A stretch of DNA of 64,000 nucleotides from Terasakiella pusilla DSM 6293 (GCF_000688235.1 NZ_JHYO01000003.1:124001-188000); one strand, 5' to 3'. Counted from the stretch's first letter, positions 18,029-27,290 are shown. Numbers and translations are program-made. The notes: a model not told the origin generated them from the sequence alone.

Positions 18029-19312
18029 CTACAGGCGCCAGAGGGTCAGGCCTTCCGGCGTTGTCGCGCGATCAAGGGCGGATTTGATATCGACCACAAA
18101 CCCGTCATTGCTTTTCAACAGGCTTTGTACCAATGGCCAGCCCCCGTCCATATAATCACGGTGAGACACGGCAAAAACGACCACATCCGCTGGTTCCAGC
18201 TCTGTTGTGTCCTTTAAGGTCACGCCATACTCTTCCATGGCTTCGGCTTTATCGGCCCACGGGTCGGTGACTTGGGTCTTAATGCCCATGTTTTCCAATT
18301 CTGTGATGATATCAACGACTTTGCTGTTGCGCAGGTCCGGGACGTTTTCTTTAAAGGTCAGACCCAAAATGGTCACGCGAGGTGTGTCTGTACGGCCCCG
18401 CTTCATCAACATCTTGATAATCTGCATGGCAACATGGTGGCCCATGCGGTCATTGACGCGGCGACCGGCAAGGATGACTTGCGGGTGGTGGCCCAGTTGT
18501 TCTGCCTTATGGGTCAGATAGTACGGGTCAACCCCGATGCAGTGACCACCGACGAGACCGGGGGTAAATTTCAGGAAGTTCCATTTGGTGCCTGCGGCTT
18601 CTAAAACATCTTGTGTATCGATACCAACGAGATCGAAAATCTGGGACAGTTCGTTCACAAAGGCGATGTTCAGGTCGCGTTGGCTATTTTCAATGACCTT
18701 GGCTGCTTCGGCTGTTTTGATGTTTGCTGCGCGATAGACACCGGCGGTAACAACCGCTTCATAAGTGCGCGCGACGATATCCAGTGTGGCCTCATCATAG
18801 CCGGAAACCACTTTCAAAATGGTTTCGAAACGGTGCTCTTTATCCCCCGGATTGATGCGTTCGGGCGAATAGCCGACGCTGAAGTCTGTTCCGCAGTTAA
18901 GGCCGGAGATTTCTTCAAGGACAGGGATGCAATCTTCTTCGGTCGCACCGGGATAAACGGTGGATTCATAAACGACGATATCGCCTTTTTTCAAGACTTT
19001 AGCGACCGTGCGTGAGGCGGCAAGGACAGCGCCCATATCGGGGCGACGCGCGCTGTCAATTGGCGTTGGTACGGTAACGATATAAAAATCAGCCTGTTTG
19101 AGATCGTCAAGTTCACTGCTGTAGGTCAAGCTGTCGTGGAGAACATCGCCGTCTTCAACTTCTTCGGTTCTGTCACAGCCTTTTTTCAGCTCGGCAATAC
19201 GCGTCTGGTCGATATCGAAGCCAACGCAGGGAAAGCCCGCGCGCCCATAGGAAACAGCAACCGGAAGGCCGACATAGCCCAAGCCAACAACAGCGATTTT
19301 ACGTTCAGTCAT
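18029..19312 (-). CDS. Nucleotide-sugar dehydrogenase, TviB/WbpA type
   Basis: A 427-residue UDP-glucose/GDP-mannose dehydrogenase family member with NAD motif AVVGLGYVGLPVAVSYG. The catalytic cysteine lies in GLVGGHCIGVDPYYLTHKA. The C-terminal domain contains VTILGLTFKENVPDLRNSK. The N-terminus (GFDIDQTRIAELKKG, RTEEVEDGDV) resembles the UDP-GlcNAc/GalNAc 6-dehydrogenases TviB, VipA and WbpA more than UDP-glucose dehydrogenase. It would supply a UDP-uronic acid. It follows the epimerase gene with a two-base gap, so the two enzymes probably act in sequence. Confidence 0.9.
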   Translation of the reverse strand: MTERKIAVVGLGYVGLPVAVSYGRAGFPCVGFDIDQTRIAELKKGCDRTEEVEDGDVLHDSLTYSSELDDLKQADFYIVTVPTPIDSARRPDMGAVLAASRTVAKVLKKGDIVVYESTVYPGATEEDCIPVLEEISGLNCGTDFSVGYSPERINPGDKEHRFETILKVVSGYDEATLDIVARTYEAVVTAGVYRAANIKTAEAAKVIENSQRDLNIAFVNELSQIFDLVGIDTQDVLEAAGTKWNFLKFTPGLVGGHCIGVDPYYLTHKAEQLGHHPQVILAGRRVNDRMGHHVAMQIIKMLMKRGRTDTPRVTILGLTFKENVPDLRNSKVVDIITELENMGIKTQVTDPWADKAEAMEEYGVTLKDTTELEPADVVVFAVSHRDYMDGGWPLVQSLLKSNDGFVVDIKSALDRATTPEGLTLWRL

Positions 19313-19314
19313 TT

Positions 19315-20331
19315 TTACAGGTCCACGTTATAGAAATCGACATACCAGTCGACAAACTTGCTCACGCCCTCTTCTATAGATGTATTGGGCGCATATCCAG
19401 TAATTTTGTTCAACTCACTTGTGTCTGCCCAAGTGGCGGGCACATCCCCATCTTGCATGGGCATGAGGTTTTGCTCTGCCTTGCGACCCAGCTTTTCTTC
19501 CAGAACCTCGATATATCGGGTGAGCTTTTCGCATTTGGAATTGCCGATATTGATGATCCGGTAGGGCGCAATGCCGGAGGTACAAGGGTCAGGGTTTTTG
19601 GCATCCCAATTTGCATCTTTTTGCGGTGGGGTACCAAGCAGTTGGAAAATACCTTCCACGATATCGCCAACGTAAGTGAAATCGCGTTCCATATTGCCAT
19701 GGTTAAAGACATTGATCGGTTTGCCTTCAAGGATCGCTTTGGTGAACATAAACAACGCCATATCCGGGCGGCCCCAAGGTCCATAAACCGTGAAGAAGCG
19801 CATGCCTGTTGCCGGAATGTTAAATAGGTGGGCATAATTGTGCGCCATCAGCTCATTGGCTTTTTTGGTAGCGGCATAAAGCGTCAGGGGATGTTCTGTG
19901 CTGTTATGTTCAGAAAACGGCATATTCTGGTTGCCGCCATAGACGGAACTGGTGGAGGCAAAAACCAGATGTTGCACCGGATGGGCGCGACAGGCTTCAA
20001 GGATACTTAAAAAGCCGTCGATGTTGGAATGGGTGTAGGCGGCGGGGTTTTCCAGACTGTAGCGTACACCGGCTTGAGCCGCGAGGTTCACGCAGTGTGT
20101 CGGCTTGTGGGTTGCAAAGGCGTCCATGACGGCGTCTGAATTTGCTAAGTCCTCGCGGATTTCTGTGAACGCGGCGTGTTTTTTGAGGCGCGCAAGGCGG
20201 GCTTCTTTTAAAGACACATCATAATAGTCACTCACGCAATCAATTCCGACAACCTCATGTCCGTTTGCAATGAGCTTTTCTGCCAGATGATAGCCAATAA
20301 AACCAGCCGTTCCCGTGACGAGGACTTTCAT
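19315..20331 (-). CDS. NAD-dependent epimerase, UDP-glucuronate 4-epimerase-like
   Basis: A 338-residue extended short-chain dehydrogenase with VLVTGTAGFIGYHLAEKL, an active-site Ser in FASTSSVYGG and the pair YAATKK. The pattern GIDCVSDYYDVSLKEARL and RFFTVYGPWGRPDMALFMF is characteristic of UDP-glucuronate 4-epimerases (CapI/LspL group). It interconverts gluco- and galacto-configured UDP-uronates and would act with the adjacent dehydrogenase. It heads the five-gene minus-strand operon and is divergent from the SxtJ cassette, with 184 bases between the two starts. Confidence 0.9.
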   Translation of the reverse strand: MKVLVTGTAGFIGYHLAEKLIANGHEVVGIDCVSDYYDVSLKEARLARLKKHAAFTEIREDLANSDAVMDAFATHKPTHCVNLAAQAGVRYSLENPAAYTHSNIDGFLSILEACRAHPVQHLVFASTSSVYGGNQNMPFSEHNSTEHPLTLYAATKKANELMAHNYAHLFNIPATGMRFFTVYGPWGRPDMALFMFTKAILEGKPINVFNHGNMERDFTYVGDIVEGIFQLLGTPPQKDANWDAKNPDPCTSGIAPYRIINIGNSKCEKLTRYIEVLEEKLGRKAEQNLMPMQDGDVPATWADTSELNKITGYAPNTSIEEGVSKFVDWYVDFYNVDL

Positions 20332-20515
20332 AGTTTAAAAAACCTATTTTTATCAATAAAGGCCGCATCATAAACGGGGGCGTGTGTAGCGTAAATAGTG
20401 AATAGAGAATTTTATTTTCATGCGATTGAAAAGGGCGGGTTTAAAATGAATTTCATCTTTTCTTGCTTTCGTCTGTAAAGGTAGTTAAAAAATCTTTGGA
20501 TTCTAGGGGGGCGTT

Positions 20516-20941
20516 ATGCACGAAGAACATCAGTCAACTCATGAAATTGAAACCTCATCGGACCGTAGCTTTGGCCTGACCGTTGGTGGTATTCTGGCCT
20601 TGATTGCAGCGTACCGATTATGGTCAAGCGGGATCTTGGATACATTTGGTATTATTTTATTGGCGATTGCTGTGCCTCTGTTTCTGCTCGGGTTGGTTTA
20701 TCCCAAAATTTTGGCACCGTTGAACAAGGCTTGGACGAAGCTTGGCTTTTTGATGTTTAAGATTGTGAATCCGATCATCATGTTTCTGGTGTACGTGATT
20801 ACAATTGTGCCTATCGGCTTGTTGATGCGACTGGCGGGCAAAGATCCTATGCGCATGAAGCTGGATAAAGAGGCCAAGAGTTATTGGATCGAACGTGATC
20901 CGGCTGGCCCCTCCCCTGAATCTATGAAAAAACAATTCTAA
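20516..20941 (+). CDS. SxtJ-family membrane protein
   Basis: A 141-residue protein with a charged N-terminus, about three membrane helices (LTVGGILALIAAYRLW; IILLAIAVPLFLLGLVY; VNPIIMFLVYVITIVPIGLLM) and the tail RMKLDKEAKSYWIERDP. That tail and layout match SxtJ proteins, first named in the saxitoxin cluster and usually encoded beside O-carbamoyltransferases. The biochemical role is unknown; a membrane platform for the carbamoyltransferase is plausible. It starts a three-gene unit with the small protein at 20955 and the carbamoyltransferase. A GGGGGG stretch upstream may be the ribosome site. Confidence 0.85.
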   Translation: MHEEHQSTHEIETSSDRSFGLTVGGILALIAAYRLWSSGILDTFGIILLAIAVPLFLLGLVYPKILAPLNKAWTKLGFLMFKIVNPIIMFLVYVITIVPIGLLMRLAGKDPMRMKLDKEAKSYWIERDPAGPSPESMKKQF

Positions 20942-20954
20942 GAGATCGAAAAAA

Positions 20955-21104
20955 ATGGCTTTTATTGCTGAACTTTGGGCGTTTATTAAAGAACGCAAGA
21001 AATTCTGGCTCCTGCCGGTTATTGTTGTCATGGTGCTGTTTGGCGGCCTGCTGGTTTTGGCGCAGGGGTCTGCGGTGGCTCCGTTTATTTACACTTTGTT
21101 CTAG
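20955..21104 (+). CDS. Small DUF5989 (SxtK-like) membrane protein, 49 aa
   Basis: A short gene easily missed by callers. ATG 20955 begins 13 bases after the SxtJ stop, and TAG 21102-21104 is nine bases before the carbamoyltransferase ATG. The product starts MAFIAELWAFIKERKKFWLLP and continues with one hydrophobic helix (VIVVMVLFGGLLVLAQGSAV), ending APFIYTLF. This is the DUF5989 pattern (LWxFxKxRKKxWLxP), consistently found between SxtJ-like genes and NodU-type carbamoyltransferases. Single-pass, N-terminus in the cytoplasm by the positive-inside rule. Function unknown, probably an accessory subunit. Confidence 0.88.
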   Translation: MAFIAELWAFIKERKKFWLLPVIVVMVLFGGLLVLAQGSAVAPFIYTLF

Positions 21105-21113
21105 GAGCCTTTA

Positions 21114-22952
21114 ATGCGCATTTTGGGAATTTCCGCTTTCTATCACGACAGTGCGGCGGCTTTGTTGGTGGATGGCGTGATTGTGGCTGCAGCACAGGAA
21201 GAACGCTTCACCCGTAAAAAACACGACCCGGCCTTCCCGAAAAACGCGATTGAATATTGCCTGGAAGAAGCGGGCATCACGATGGCAGACGTGGACTATG
21301 TGGCGTTCTACGATAAGCCGTTCTTGAAGTTTGAACGTTTGCTGGAAACCTATTTGGCCTTTGCGCCGCGTGGTTTTCTCTCATTCAAAACAGCCATTCC
21401 GGTGTGGATGAAGGAAAAGCTGTTCCAGAAAGATTTTTTGCGCAAAGAATTTAAAAAGTACGATCCAGATTTTGACTGGATGAACAAACTTCTGTTTGCA
21501 GAACACCATCAAAGCCACGCAGCCTCGGCTTTTTATCCCAGTCCGTTTGAAGAAGCGATCGTCTTGACCATGGACGGTGTGGGCGAGTGGGCGACCACGT
21601 CTGTTGCGATCGGGCGGGGCAATAAGTTGGAAATGGTGAAGGAAATTCACTTCCCCCATTCCCTTGGTCTTCTGTATTCCGCTTTTACCTATTACACGGG
21701 GTTTCGGGTAAATTCTGGGGAATATAAAGTGATGGGTCTGGCGCCTTATGGGCAGCCAAAATATAAAGACCTGATCATGGAGCATCTGATTGATGTGAAA
21801 GAGGATGGTTCTTTCCGTCTGGATATGTCCTACTTTAATTATGCAACGGGTTTAACCATGACGAACCAGAAGTTTGCCGATTTGTTTGGCAAACCGGTGC
21901 GCGGCCGTGAGGGGGAAGAGCTTGAGCAGTTCCATATGGATATTGCGGCCTCTGTACAGGCGGTGACGGAAGAAGTGGTCTTGCGCCTGACCCGTTCGTT
22001 GGCTGAAGAGTATGGCATCAAAAACCTATGTATGGCTGGTGGTGTGGCCCTGAACTGTGTGGCAAACGGGAAGGTTTTGCGCGATCAGGCGTTTGAAAAT
22101 GTCTGGGTTCAGCCTGCGGCAGGCGATGCGGGTGGCGCTTTGGGCGCAGCCATGACAGCCCATTATCACCATAAAGGCGAACCACGTGTTGCCGATACGG
22201 GCAAAGACTTTATGCGCGGATCGTACCTCGGCCCGGTTTATGAACAAGCGGATATTGAAAAACGCCTGACTGAGGCGGGGGCTGTCTTTGAAGTCCTGAG
22301 CGATGAAGACACCATTGCGGCCACAGCCGATGCCATGGCGGCAGAACGTGCGATTGGCTGGATGCAAGGCCGCATGGAATTTGGCCCGCGTGCCCTTGGT
22401 GGTCGATCTATCATTGCGGACCCACGTTCCCCAAAGATGCAGAAGATCTTGAACTTAAAGGTAAAATATCGCGAATCGTTCCGTCCCTTTGCCCCGTCTG
22501 TGTTGCGTGAAGATGTGGCCCAATGGTTTGATCTGGACGGCGATAGCCCTTACATGCTGATGGTTGCCGATGTCCACAAGGACAAGCAAAAAGAGATGAC
22601 GCCGCAGCAAGAGGCCCTGTTTGGGATTGAAAAACTGAACGTGCCGCGCTCAGACATTCCGGCGGTGACGCATGTGGATTATTCGGCACGGATCCAGACG
22701 ATCCATGAAGACACAAACCCGCGTTTTTATGGCGTTGTAAAAGCGTTTAAAGAACGTACGGGTTGTCCGGTATCGGTCAACACCAGCTTTAACGTGCGCG
22801 GCGAGCCGATTGTGAATACGCCGGAAGATGCGTTCCGTTGCTTTATGGGCACCGAACTGGACAACTTGGTTGTGGGCAACTGCTTCCTGAAAAAAGAAGA
22901 TCAGGACAAAAAGCTGAAGCTGGATTACAAAAACGCGTTTGAGCTGGATTGA
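21114..22952 (+). CDS. O-carbamoyltransferase (NodU/CmcH/SxtI family)
   Basis: A 612-residue enzyme that moves the carbamoyl group of carbamoyl phosphate to a hydroxyl. The N-terminal Kae1/ASKHA-like domain begins MRILGISAFYHDSAAAL, with FAEHHQSHAASAFYPSPFEEA holding the metal-binding histidines. The central LCMAGGVALNCVANGKVLR is typical of the family. The C-terminal YrdC-like domain starts near GWMQGRMEFGPRALGGRSI and includes VNTSFNVRGEPIVNTPEDA. Given the neighbouring polysaccharide genes and the SxtJ/DUF5989 partners, the acceptor is probably a cell-surface glycan or its precursor (inference). Confidence 0.93.
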   Translation: MRILGISAFYHDSAAALLVDGVIVAAAQEERFTRKKHDPAFPKNAIEYCLEEAGITMADVDYVAFYDKPFLKFERLLETYLAFAPRGFLSFKTAIPVWMKEKLFQKDFLRKEFKKYDPDFDWMNKLLFAEHHQSHAASAFYPSPFEEAIVLTMDGVGEWATTSVAIGRGNKLEMVKEIHFPHSLGLLYSAFTYYTGFRVNSGEYKVMGLAPYGQPKYKDLIMEHLIDVKEDGSFRLDMSYFNYATGLTMTNQKFADLFGKPVRGREGEELEQFHMDIAASVQAVTEEVVLRLTRSLAEEYGIKNLCMAGGVALNCVANGKVLRDQAFENVWVQPAAGDAGGALGAAMTAHYHHKGEPRVADTGKDFMRGSYLGPVYEQADIEKRLTEAGAVFEVLSDEDTIAATADAMAAERAIGWMQGRMEFGPRALGGRSIIADPRSPKMQKILNLKVKYRESFRPFAPSVLREDVAQWFDLDGDSPYMLMVADVHKDKQKEMTPQQEALFGIEKLNVPRSDIPAVTHVDYSARIQTIHEDTNPRFYGVVKAFKERTGCPVSVNTSFNVRGEPIVNTPEDAFRCFMGTELDNLVVGNCFLKKEDQDKKLKLDYKNAFELD

Positions 22953-23023
22953 TATTTGACCGTTGGGCCTTTCCATCGCATAAAGGGTACACTGAATTCT
23001 TTAGAGAGAAGGTCTGACGTTCA

Positions 23024-24013
23024 ATGACAAAAGTGGGTGTGATCGGCGCGGGTGCTTGGGGCACGGCATTGGCTTGTGCGGCACAACGCGCGGGCAATGA
23101 GGTCCTGTTGCAGGCCCATGAGCCGGAGGTTGCTGAAGCAATTAACCGGACTTATTCAAACCCGGTTTATTTGCCCAATACCAGCCTTGATGTGAATATA
23201 AAGGCCACGCCTCATTTAAGCGATCTGGCAGATAGCGACATTATTTTGATGGTTGCCCCGGCCCAGTTTGTGCGCGCAACCGCCCGTCAGATTAAATCCT
23301 TCCTTAAAAAAGAAACACCCTTGCTGGTCTGTGCTAAGGGCATTGAGCTGGACAGTGGCAAGCTGATGAGCGAAGTGCTGCGCGAAGAGTTGCCGGAGGC
23401 GGAGGTCGGTATTTTATCCGGTCCGACCTTTGCGATTGAAGTTGTAAACGCCCTGCCGTCAGCTTGTACGCTTGCGATGTCGAACCTGTCGCACGCGATG
23501 GAGATTGCAAACGCGATCGGGTCGAATCGGTTTCGGATTTATGCCAGTGACGACATTGTCGGCGCGCAAATCGGTGGGGCGGTTAAAAACGTGTTGGCGA
23601 TTGCCAGCGGGATGGCCTCAGGCAAAGGGTTTGGCGATAATGCACGTGCGGCCTTAATCACCCGCGGGATCTCGGAACTGGTGCGCTTGGGTGTGTCCAA
23701 AGGTGCAAAAGCGGAAACCTTGATGGGGCTGTCCGGGATGGGGGATTTGACCCTGACCTGTAACTCCATGCAATCGCGTAACTTTTCCCTTGGTGTGGCG
23801 CTGGGGCAGGGCGAACAGCTGGAAGATATTCTGAAGGTGCGCAAGGCCGTCACCGAAGGGGTGTTTACCGCCCGCTCCGTCTGTAAACTGGCCGAAACCC
23901 AAGGCGTTGAAATGCCGATTTGTGCCGCGGTTAATCGTATTTTGAATGAAGGTGCGGATATCACCCAAGTGGTTGAAGACCTGTTATCACGTCCATTTAA
24001 GGAAGAACTCTGA
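23024..24013 (+). CDS. gpsA: Glycerol-3-phosphate dehydrogenase [NAD(P)+]
   Basis: A 329-residue cytoplasmic enzyme that reduces dihydroxyacetone phosphate to sn-glycerol 3-phosphate for phospholipid synthesis. The N-terminal GVIGAGAWGTALACAAQRAG is the dinucleotide-binding fold. GIELDSGKLMSEVL, LSGPTFAIEV and the catalytic-lysine region IGGAVKNVLAIASGMASGKG are all conserved. The length is normal. A GAGAGAAGG site precedes ATG 23024. Its stop overlaps the YciI start by one base (TGATG), and the EVE and Rieske genes follow closely, a common alphaproteobacterial gene string. Confidence 0.96.
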   Translation: MTKVGVIGAGAWGTALACAAQRAGNEVLLQAHEPEVAEAINRTYSNPVYLPNTSLDVNIKATPHLSDLADSDIILMVAPAQFVRATARQIKSFLKKETPLLVCAKGIELDSGKLMSEVLREELPEAEVGILSGPTFAIEVVNALPSACTLAMSNLSHAMEIANAIGSNRFRIYASDDIVGAQIGGAVKNVLAIASGMASGKGFGDNARAALITRGISELVRLGVSKGAKAETLMGLSGMGDLTLTCNSMQSRNFSLGVALGQGEQLEDILKVRKAVTEGVFTARSVCKLAETQGVEMPICAAVNRILNEGADITQVVEDLLSRPFKEEL

Positions 24014-24294
24014 TGCTTTATGTCATTACATGTGTGGATAAACCGGATCATTTGCAGGTTCGTCTGGATAACCGTCCGGCCCATCTGGACTATCTGAATA
24101 GCTTTGCCGACAAACTGGTTGGCGCTGGCCCGACGTTGTCAGAAGAAGACGATGCCATGAACGGATCCGTGGTTATTCTGGACCTCGCAAATCAGGCAGA
24201 AGCGGAAGATTTTTGCGCCAATGACCCTTACGCAAAAGCAGGCTTGTTTGAAAGCGTCACCATTTCCAAATGGAAGAAAGTTTTACCTGCGTAA
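24013..24294 (+). CDS. YciI-family protein
   Basis: A 93-residue alpha-beta barrel protein. It contains the family pattern RPAHLDYLNSFADKLVGAGP with the conserved His-Asp surroundings, and FCANDPYAKAGLFESVTISKW near the end. YciI proteins resemble muconolactone isomerase; the active-site His/Asp pair suggests catalysis, but no general reaction is established. Translation is coupled to gpsA. The EVE-domain gene follows 13 bases later, the usual partner order. Confidence 0.92.
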   Translation: MLYVITCVDKPDHLQVRLDNRPAHLDYLNSFADKLVGAGPTLSEEDDAMNGSVVILDLANQAEAEDFCANDPYAKAGLFESVTISKWKKVLPA

Positions 24295-24307
24295 GTAAGG
24301 GCTGATC

Positions 24308-24721
24308 ATGGCGTACTGGCTTGTTAAATCCGAACCGGAAACCTGGTCCTGGCAGGATCATGTCAAAAAAGGTGTTGAGCCTTGGGATGGGGTGCGCAAC
24401 CATCAGGCCAGTAAATTTATGAAGGAAATGAAGGTCGGTGATCTGGCCTTTTTCTATCATTCCGGCAAAGAACGCGCGATCGTCGGGATCGTAGAAGTGG
24501 TCCGGGAAGCCTATCCGGACCCCAGCGATGAGACCGGGCGTTTTGTCATGGTGGATTTAAAGGCTGGACGATCTTTGGGGTGCGCGGTTACGTTGAAAGA
24601 AGTTAAGGACGACCCCCGCCTGCAGGACATGGCGTTGGTCAAACAGGCCCGTTTGTCGGTGATGCCGGTTGCGCCTGTGGCATGGGAAATTATTTGCGAA
24701 AAGGGAAAGGGAAAGCCGTGA
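24308..24721 (+). CDS. EVE domain-containing protein
   Basis: A 137-residue PUA-like EVE protein. It begins MAYWLVKSEPETWSWQDH, the signature start of this family (WLxKSEPxxYS). GVEPWDGVRNHQASKFMKEMK, DLAFFYHSG and GIVEVVREAYPDP follow in the expected order. EVE domains bind modified nucleobases in DNA or RNA; this single-domain form is widespread housekeeping and not by itself a defence gene. It is in line with gpsA and the YciI gene and overlaps the Rieske gene start by four bases. Confidence 0.94.
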   Translation: MAYWLVKSEPETWSWQDHVKKGVEPWDGVRNHQASKFMKEMKVGDLAFFYHSGKERAIVGIVEVVREAYPDPSDETGRFVMVDLKAGRSLGCAVTLKEVKDDPRLQDMALVKQARLSVMPVAPVAWEIICEKGKGKP

Positions 24722-25059
24722 CAACACATCGTTTGTGCAGCATTCATGAGATTGAAGAAGAAACCAGCAAGGAATTTATGGTTCCTGATGACAGCCAGGG
24801 GCAATCTGTATTTGCGGTGAAAAAAGACGGTGTGATTAGTGTTTTTGCCAATACCTGCCCTCATCTGGGCATCCCGTTAAATATACAACCTGACGGATTC
24901 TTGGATATGGAAAAGAATTTTGTCATCTGTTCCACCCATGGGGCACTTTTCAAGCTTGATGATGGCGAATGTGTCCATGGACCCTGTCTGGGAAAAAATC
25001 TGACCCCGATCTCTTATGAAATTATTGGGGAAGATTTGTTTGTGTCCAAAGGGTTGTAA
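24718..25059 (+). CDS. Small Rieske [2Fe-2S] ferredoxin-like protein
   Basis: A 113-residue single-domain Rieske protein. The cluster ligands are in NTCPHLGIPLN and VICSTHGALF (C-x-H and C-x2-H). I place the start at GTG 24718, overlapping the EVE stop as GTGA and preceded by AAGGGAAAGGG. An in-frame ATG at 24682 would lie inside the EVE gene. There is no signal or membrane segment, so it is cytoplasmic and probably an electron carrier for an unidentified oxygenase or reductase. It closes the gpsA string. Confidence 0.88.
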   Translation: MTTHRLCSIHEIEEETSKEFMVPDDSQGQSVFAVKKDGVISVFANTCPHLGIPLNIQPDGFLDMEKNFVICSTHGALFKLDDGECVHGPCLGKNLTPISYEIIGEDLFVSKGL

Positions 25060-25156
25060 CTCCTTTTCCCCAAAGGTTTTAAGGGCTTAGAAATGGGGGC
25101 AAATTGGTAGCACCTATTTTAAAACTTTGTTGCGTATGCGAAGAGTGATTTATTCA

Positions 25157-25293
25157 CTTGTTTCGTGCGAACTTTCTGACATAATCAGCCCTCAGTGCAC
25201 TGCGATATGGTTTTTCGCAAGGCACACAAGTTTAAACCGAAGCACGAAAATACGTGCTCACAACTCGACACACCTAGGGAGATTCGCACGAAA
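25157..25293 (+). promoter_or_regulatory. acs promoter and repeat-rich leader
   Basis: A -35-like CTTGTT (25157-25162), 17 bases and a -10 CATAAT (25180-25185) predict a transcript starting near 25192. Around it are an exact 11-base inverted repeat (TTTCGTGCGAA 25161-25171 and its complement 25283-25293, ending at the start codon) and a hairpin AGCACG/CGTGCT (25241-25246, 25253-25258). There is also a direct repeat GCACGAAAAT (25242-25251 and 25286-25295). CGTGC at 25253 could pair with either GCACG copy, so a switch that hides the start region is conceivable but unproven. Confidence 0.5.
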
Positions 25294-27228
25294 ATGTCCG
25301 ACATTTATCCAGTCAATCCAGAGATTGCCGCCAAGGCGCATGCCGATAACGACAAATATCTGGAAATGTATAAGCAGTCAGTGGAAAACCCGGAAGCATT
25401 CTGGGGTGAACACGGTAAGCGAATCGATTGGTTCAAGCCTTACACGAAAGTTAAAAATTCCAGTTTTGACGGCAATGTTGACATCCGCTGGTTTGAAGAC
25501 GGGACCACAAATGTGGCCTACAACTGCCTTGACCGTCATCTTGAAAAACGCGGCGATCAGGTTGCTATTATTTGGGAAGGCGACGACCCGTCTGATTCTG
25601 AAAATATCACTTATAAAGATTTACACGAACGTGTGTGCAAACTCGCAAATGCGATGAAAGCGCGCGGCGTCGGCAAAGGGGACCGTGTCACCTTGTATAT
25701 GCCGATGATTCCGGAAGCTGCTGTTGCTATGCTCGCGTGTGCCCGTATTGGCGCGGTCCATTCTATCGTTTTTGGCGGGTTCTCCCCGGATGCGTTGGCG
25801 GATCGCATTAAAGGCTGCCAGGCAAAATGTCTGATCACCGCTGACGAAGGTCTGCGTGGTGGTCGTAAAGTGCCGTTGAAAGCCAACGCTGATCTGGCGA
25901 TGGACCGTGAAAACGTTGAAACCTGCATCGTTGTTAAACGCACAGGCGGCGATATCGACATGAAAGAAGGTCGTGACGTCTGGTACGAAGATATTACAGC
26001 GGCTGCCTCTAGCGATTGCCCGGCAGAAGAAATGAATGCGGAAGATCCGCTGTTCATTCTCTATACATCCGGTTCAACCGGGATGCCGAAGGGTGTTCAG
26101 CACAACACAGGCGGTTATCTGGTCTATGCATCCATGACGCATGAGTATGTGTTTGATTACCAGGAAGGCGATGTCTACTGGTGTACGGCAGATGTGGGCT
26201 GGGTGACTGGTCATTCTTACATCGTCTATGGTCCGTTGGCGAACGGCGCGACCACATTGATGTTTGAAGGCGTGCCAAACTATCCGAGCGTCTCTCGTTT
26301 CTGGGAAGTGTGCGACAAGCATAAGGTCAACATCTTCTACACAGCACCGACGGCGATCCGTTCTTTGATGCGTGAAGGTAATGAGCCGGTTGAAAAATGT
26401 GACCTGTCTACCTTGCGCGTGCTGGGGTCTGTGGGTGAGCCGATCAACCCGGAAGCCTGGAACTGGTACAACGAAGTTGTCGGTAAAGGTAAATGCCCGA
26501 TTGTGGATACATGGTGGCAGACAGAAACAGGCGGAATCCTGATTACGCCGCTGCCGGGGGCAACAGACTTGAAGCCGGGTTCTGCAACCCGTCCGTTCTT
26601 TGGTGTTCAGCCGCAACTGGTTGATAATGACGGCAACGTGCTGGAAGGCGCGACCGAAGGGAACCTGTGTATGGTCGATAGCTGGCCGGGCATGATGCGC
26701 ACCTGTTATGGCGATCACGAACGTTTCATCCAGACGTATTTCTCGACTTATAAAGGGAAATATTTCACAGGGGACGGCGCGCGTCGTGATGAAGATGGCT
26801 ACTACTGGATTACAGGTCGCGTGGATGACGTGATCAACGTGTCTGGTCACCGTATGGGCACGGCAGAGATCGAGTCTGCACTTGTGGCGCACCCGAAAGT
26901 GGCGGAAGCCGCTGTGGTGGGCGCACCGCATGACCTGAAAGGGCAGGGCATCTATGTCTATGTGACTCTGAATGCGGATGAAGAACCCTCTGACGAGTTG
27001 AAAACGGAACTGGTGAAATGGGTTCGTCATGAAATCGGCCCGATTGCGTCACCGGATTGGTTGCAGTGGTCACCGGGTCTGCCGAAAACACGTTCCGGTA
27101 AAATCATGCGCCGTATCCTGCGCAAGATTGCGGAAGATGATTTCGGTGCGTTGGGGGATACGTCCACATTGGCGGATCCGAGCGTGGTTGATGAACTGAT
27201 CGACAACCGTCAGAATCGCTCCGATTAA
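25294..27228 (+). CDS. acs: Acetyl-CoA synthetase
   Basis: A 644-residue AMP-forming ligase that activates acetate to acetyl-CoA. ATG 25294 is chosen, as an upstream in-frame ATG at 25195 adds an atypical tail. Motifs are the nucleotide loop [51 protein letters not shown] and the C-terminal [18 protein letters not shown]. The lysine of that last segment is the known acetylation target. Length is within a few residues of E. coli Acs. It is a single-gene unit with its own leader and a strong terminator, fitting regulated acetate use. Confidence 0.96.
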   Translation: MSDIYPVNPEIAAKAHADNDKYLEMYKQSVENPEAFWGEHGKRIDWFKPYTKVKNSSFDGNVDIRWFEDGTTNVAYNCLDRHLEKRGDQVAIIWEGDDPSDSENITYKDLHERVCKLANAMKARGVGKGDRVTLYMPMIPEAAVAMLACARIGAVHSIVFGGFSPDALADRIKGCQAKCLITADEGLRGGRKVPLKANADLAMDRENVETCIVVKRTGGDIDMKEGRDVWYEDITAAASSDCPAEEMNAEDPLFILYTSGSTGMPKGVQHNTGGYLVYASMTHEYVFDYQEGDVYWCTADVGWVTGHSYIVYGPLANGATTLMFEGVPNYPSVSRFWEVCDKHKVNIFYTAPTAIRSLMREGNEPVEKCDLSTLRVLGSVGEPINPEAWNWYNEVVGKGKCPIVDTWWQTETGGILITPLPGATDLKPGSATRPFFGVQPQLVDNDGNVLEGATEGNLCMVDSWPGMMRTCYGDHERFIQTYFSTYKGKYFTGDGARRDEDGYYWITGRVDDVINVSGHRMGTAEIESALVAHPKVAEAAVVGAPHDLKGQGIYVYVTLNADEEPSDELKTELVKWVRHEIGPIASPDWLQWSPGLPKTRSGKIMRRILRKIAEDDFGALGDTSTLADPSVVDELIDNRQNRSD

Positions 27229-27252
27229 TGCGTCCGTATAATTGGTAATCAG

Positions 27253-27290
27253 AAGGCCTTCCTCTATAAAGAGGGAGGCCTTTTTGTTTT
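27253..27290 (+). terminator. Intrinsic terminator of acs
   Basis: AGGCCTTCCTCT pairs with AGAGGGAGGCCT across a four-base loop (one T-G pair), then TTTTTGTTTTTT. It begins 25 bases after the acs stop. Confidence 0.93.

Noticed and set aside
24308-24721. EVE-domain gene as part of a defence system
   Set aside because: Single-domain EVE proteins next to gpsA and YciI genes are ordinary housekeeping neighbours; no nuclease or methyltransferase is adjacent.
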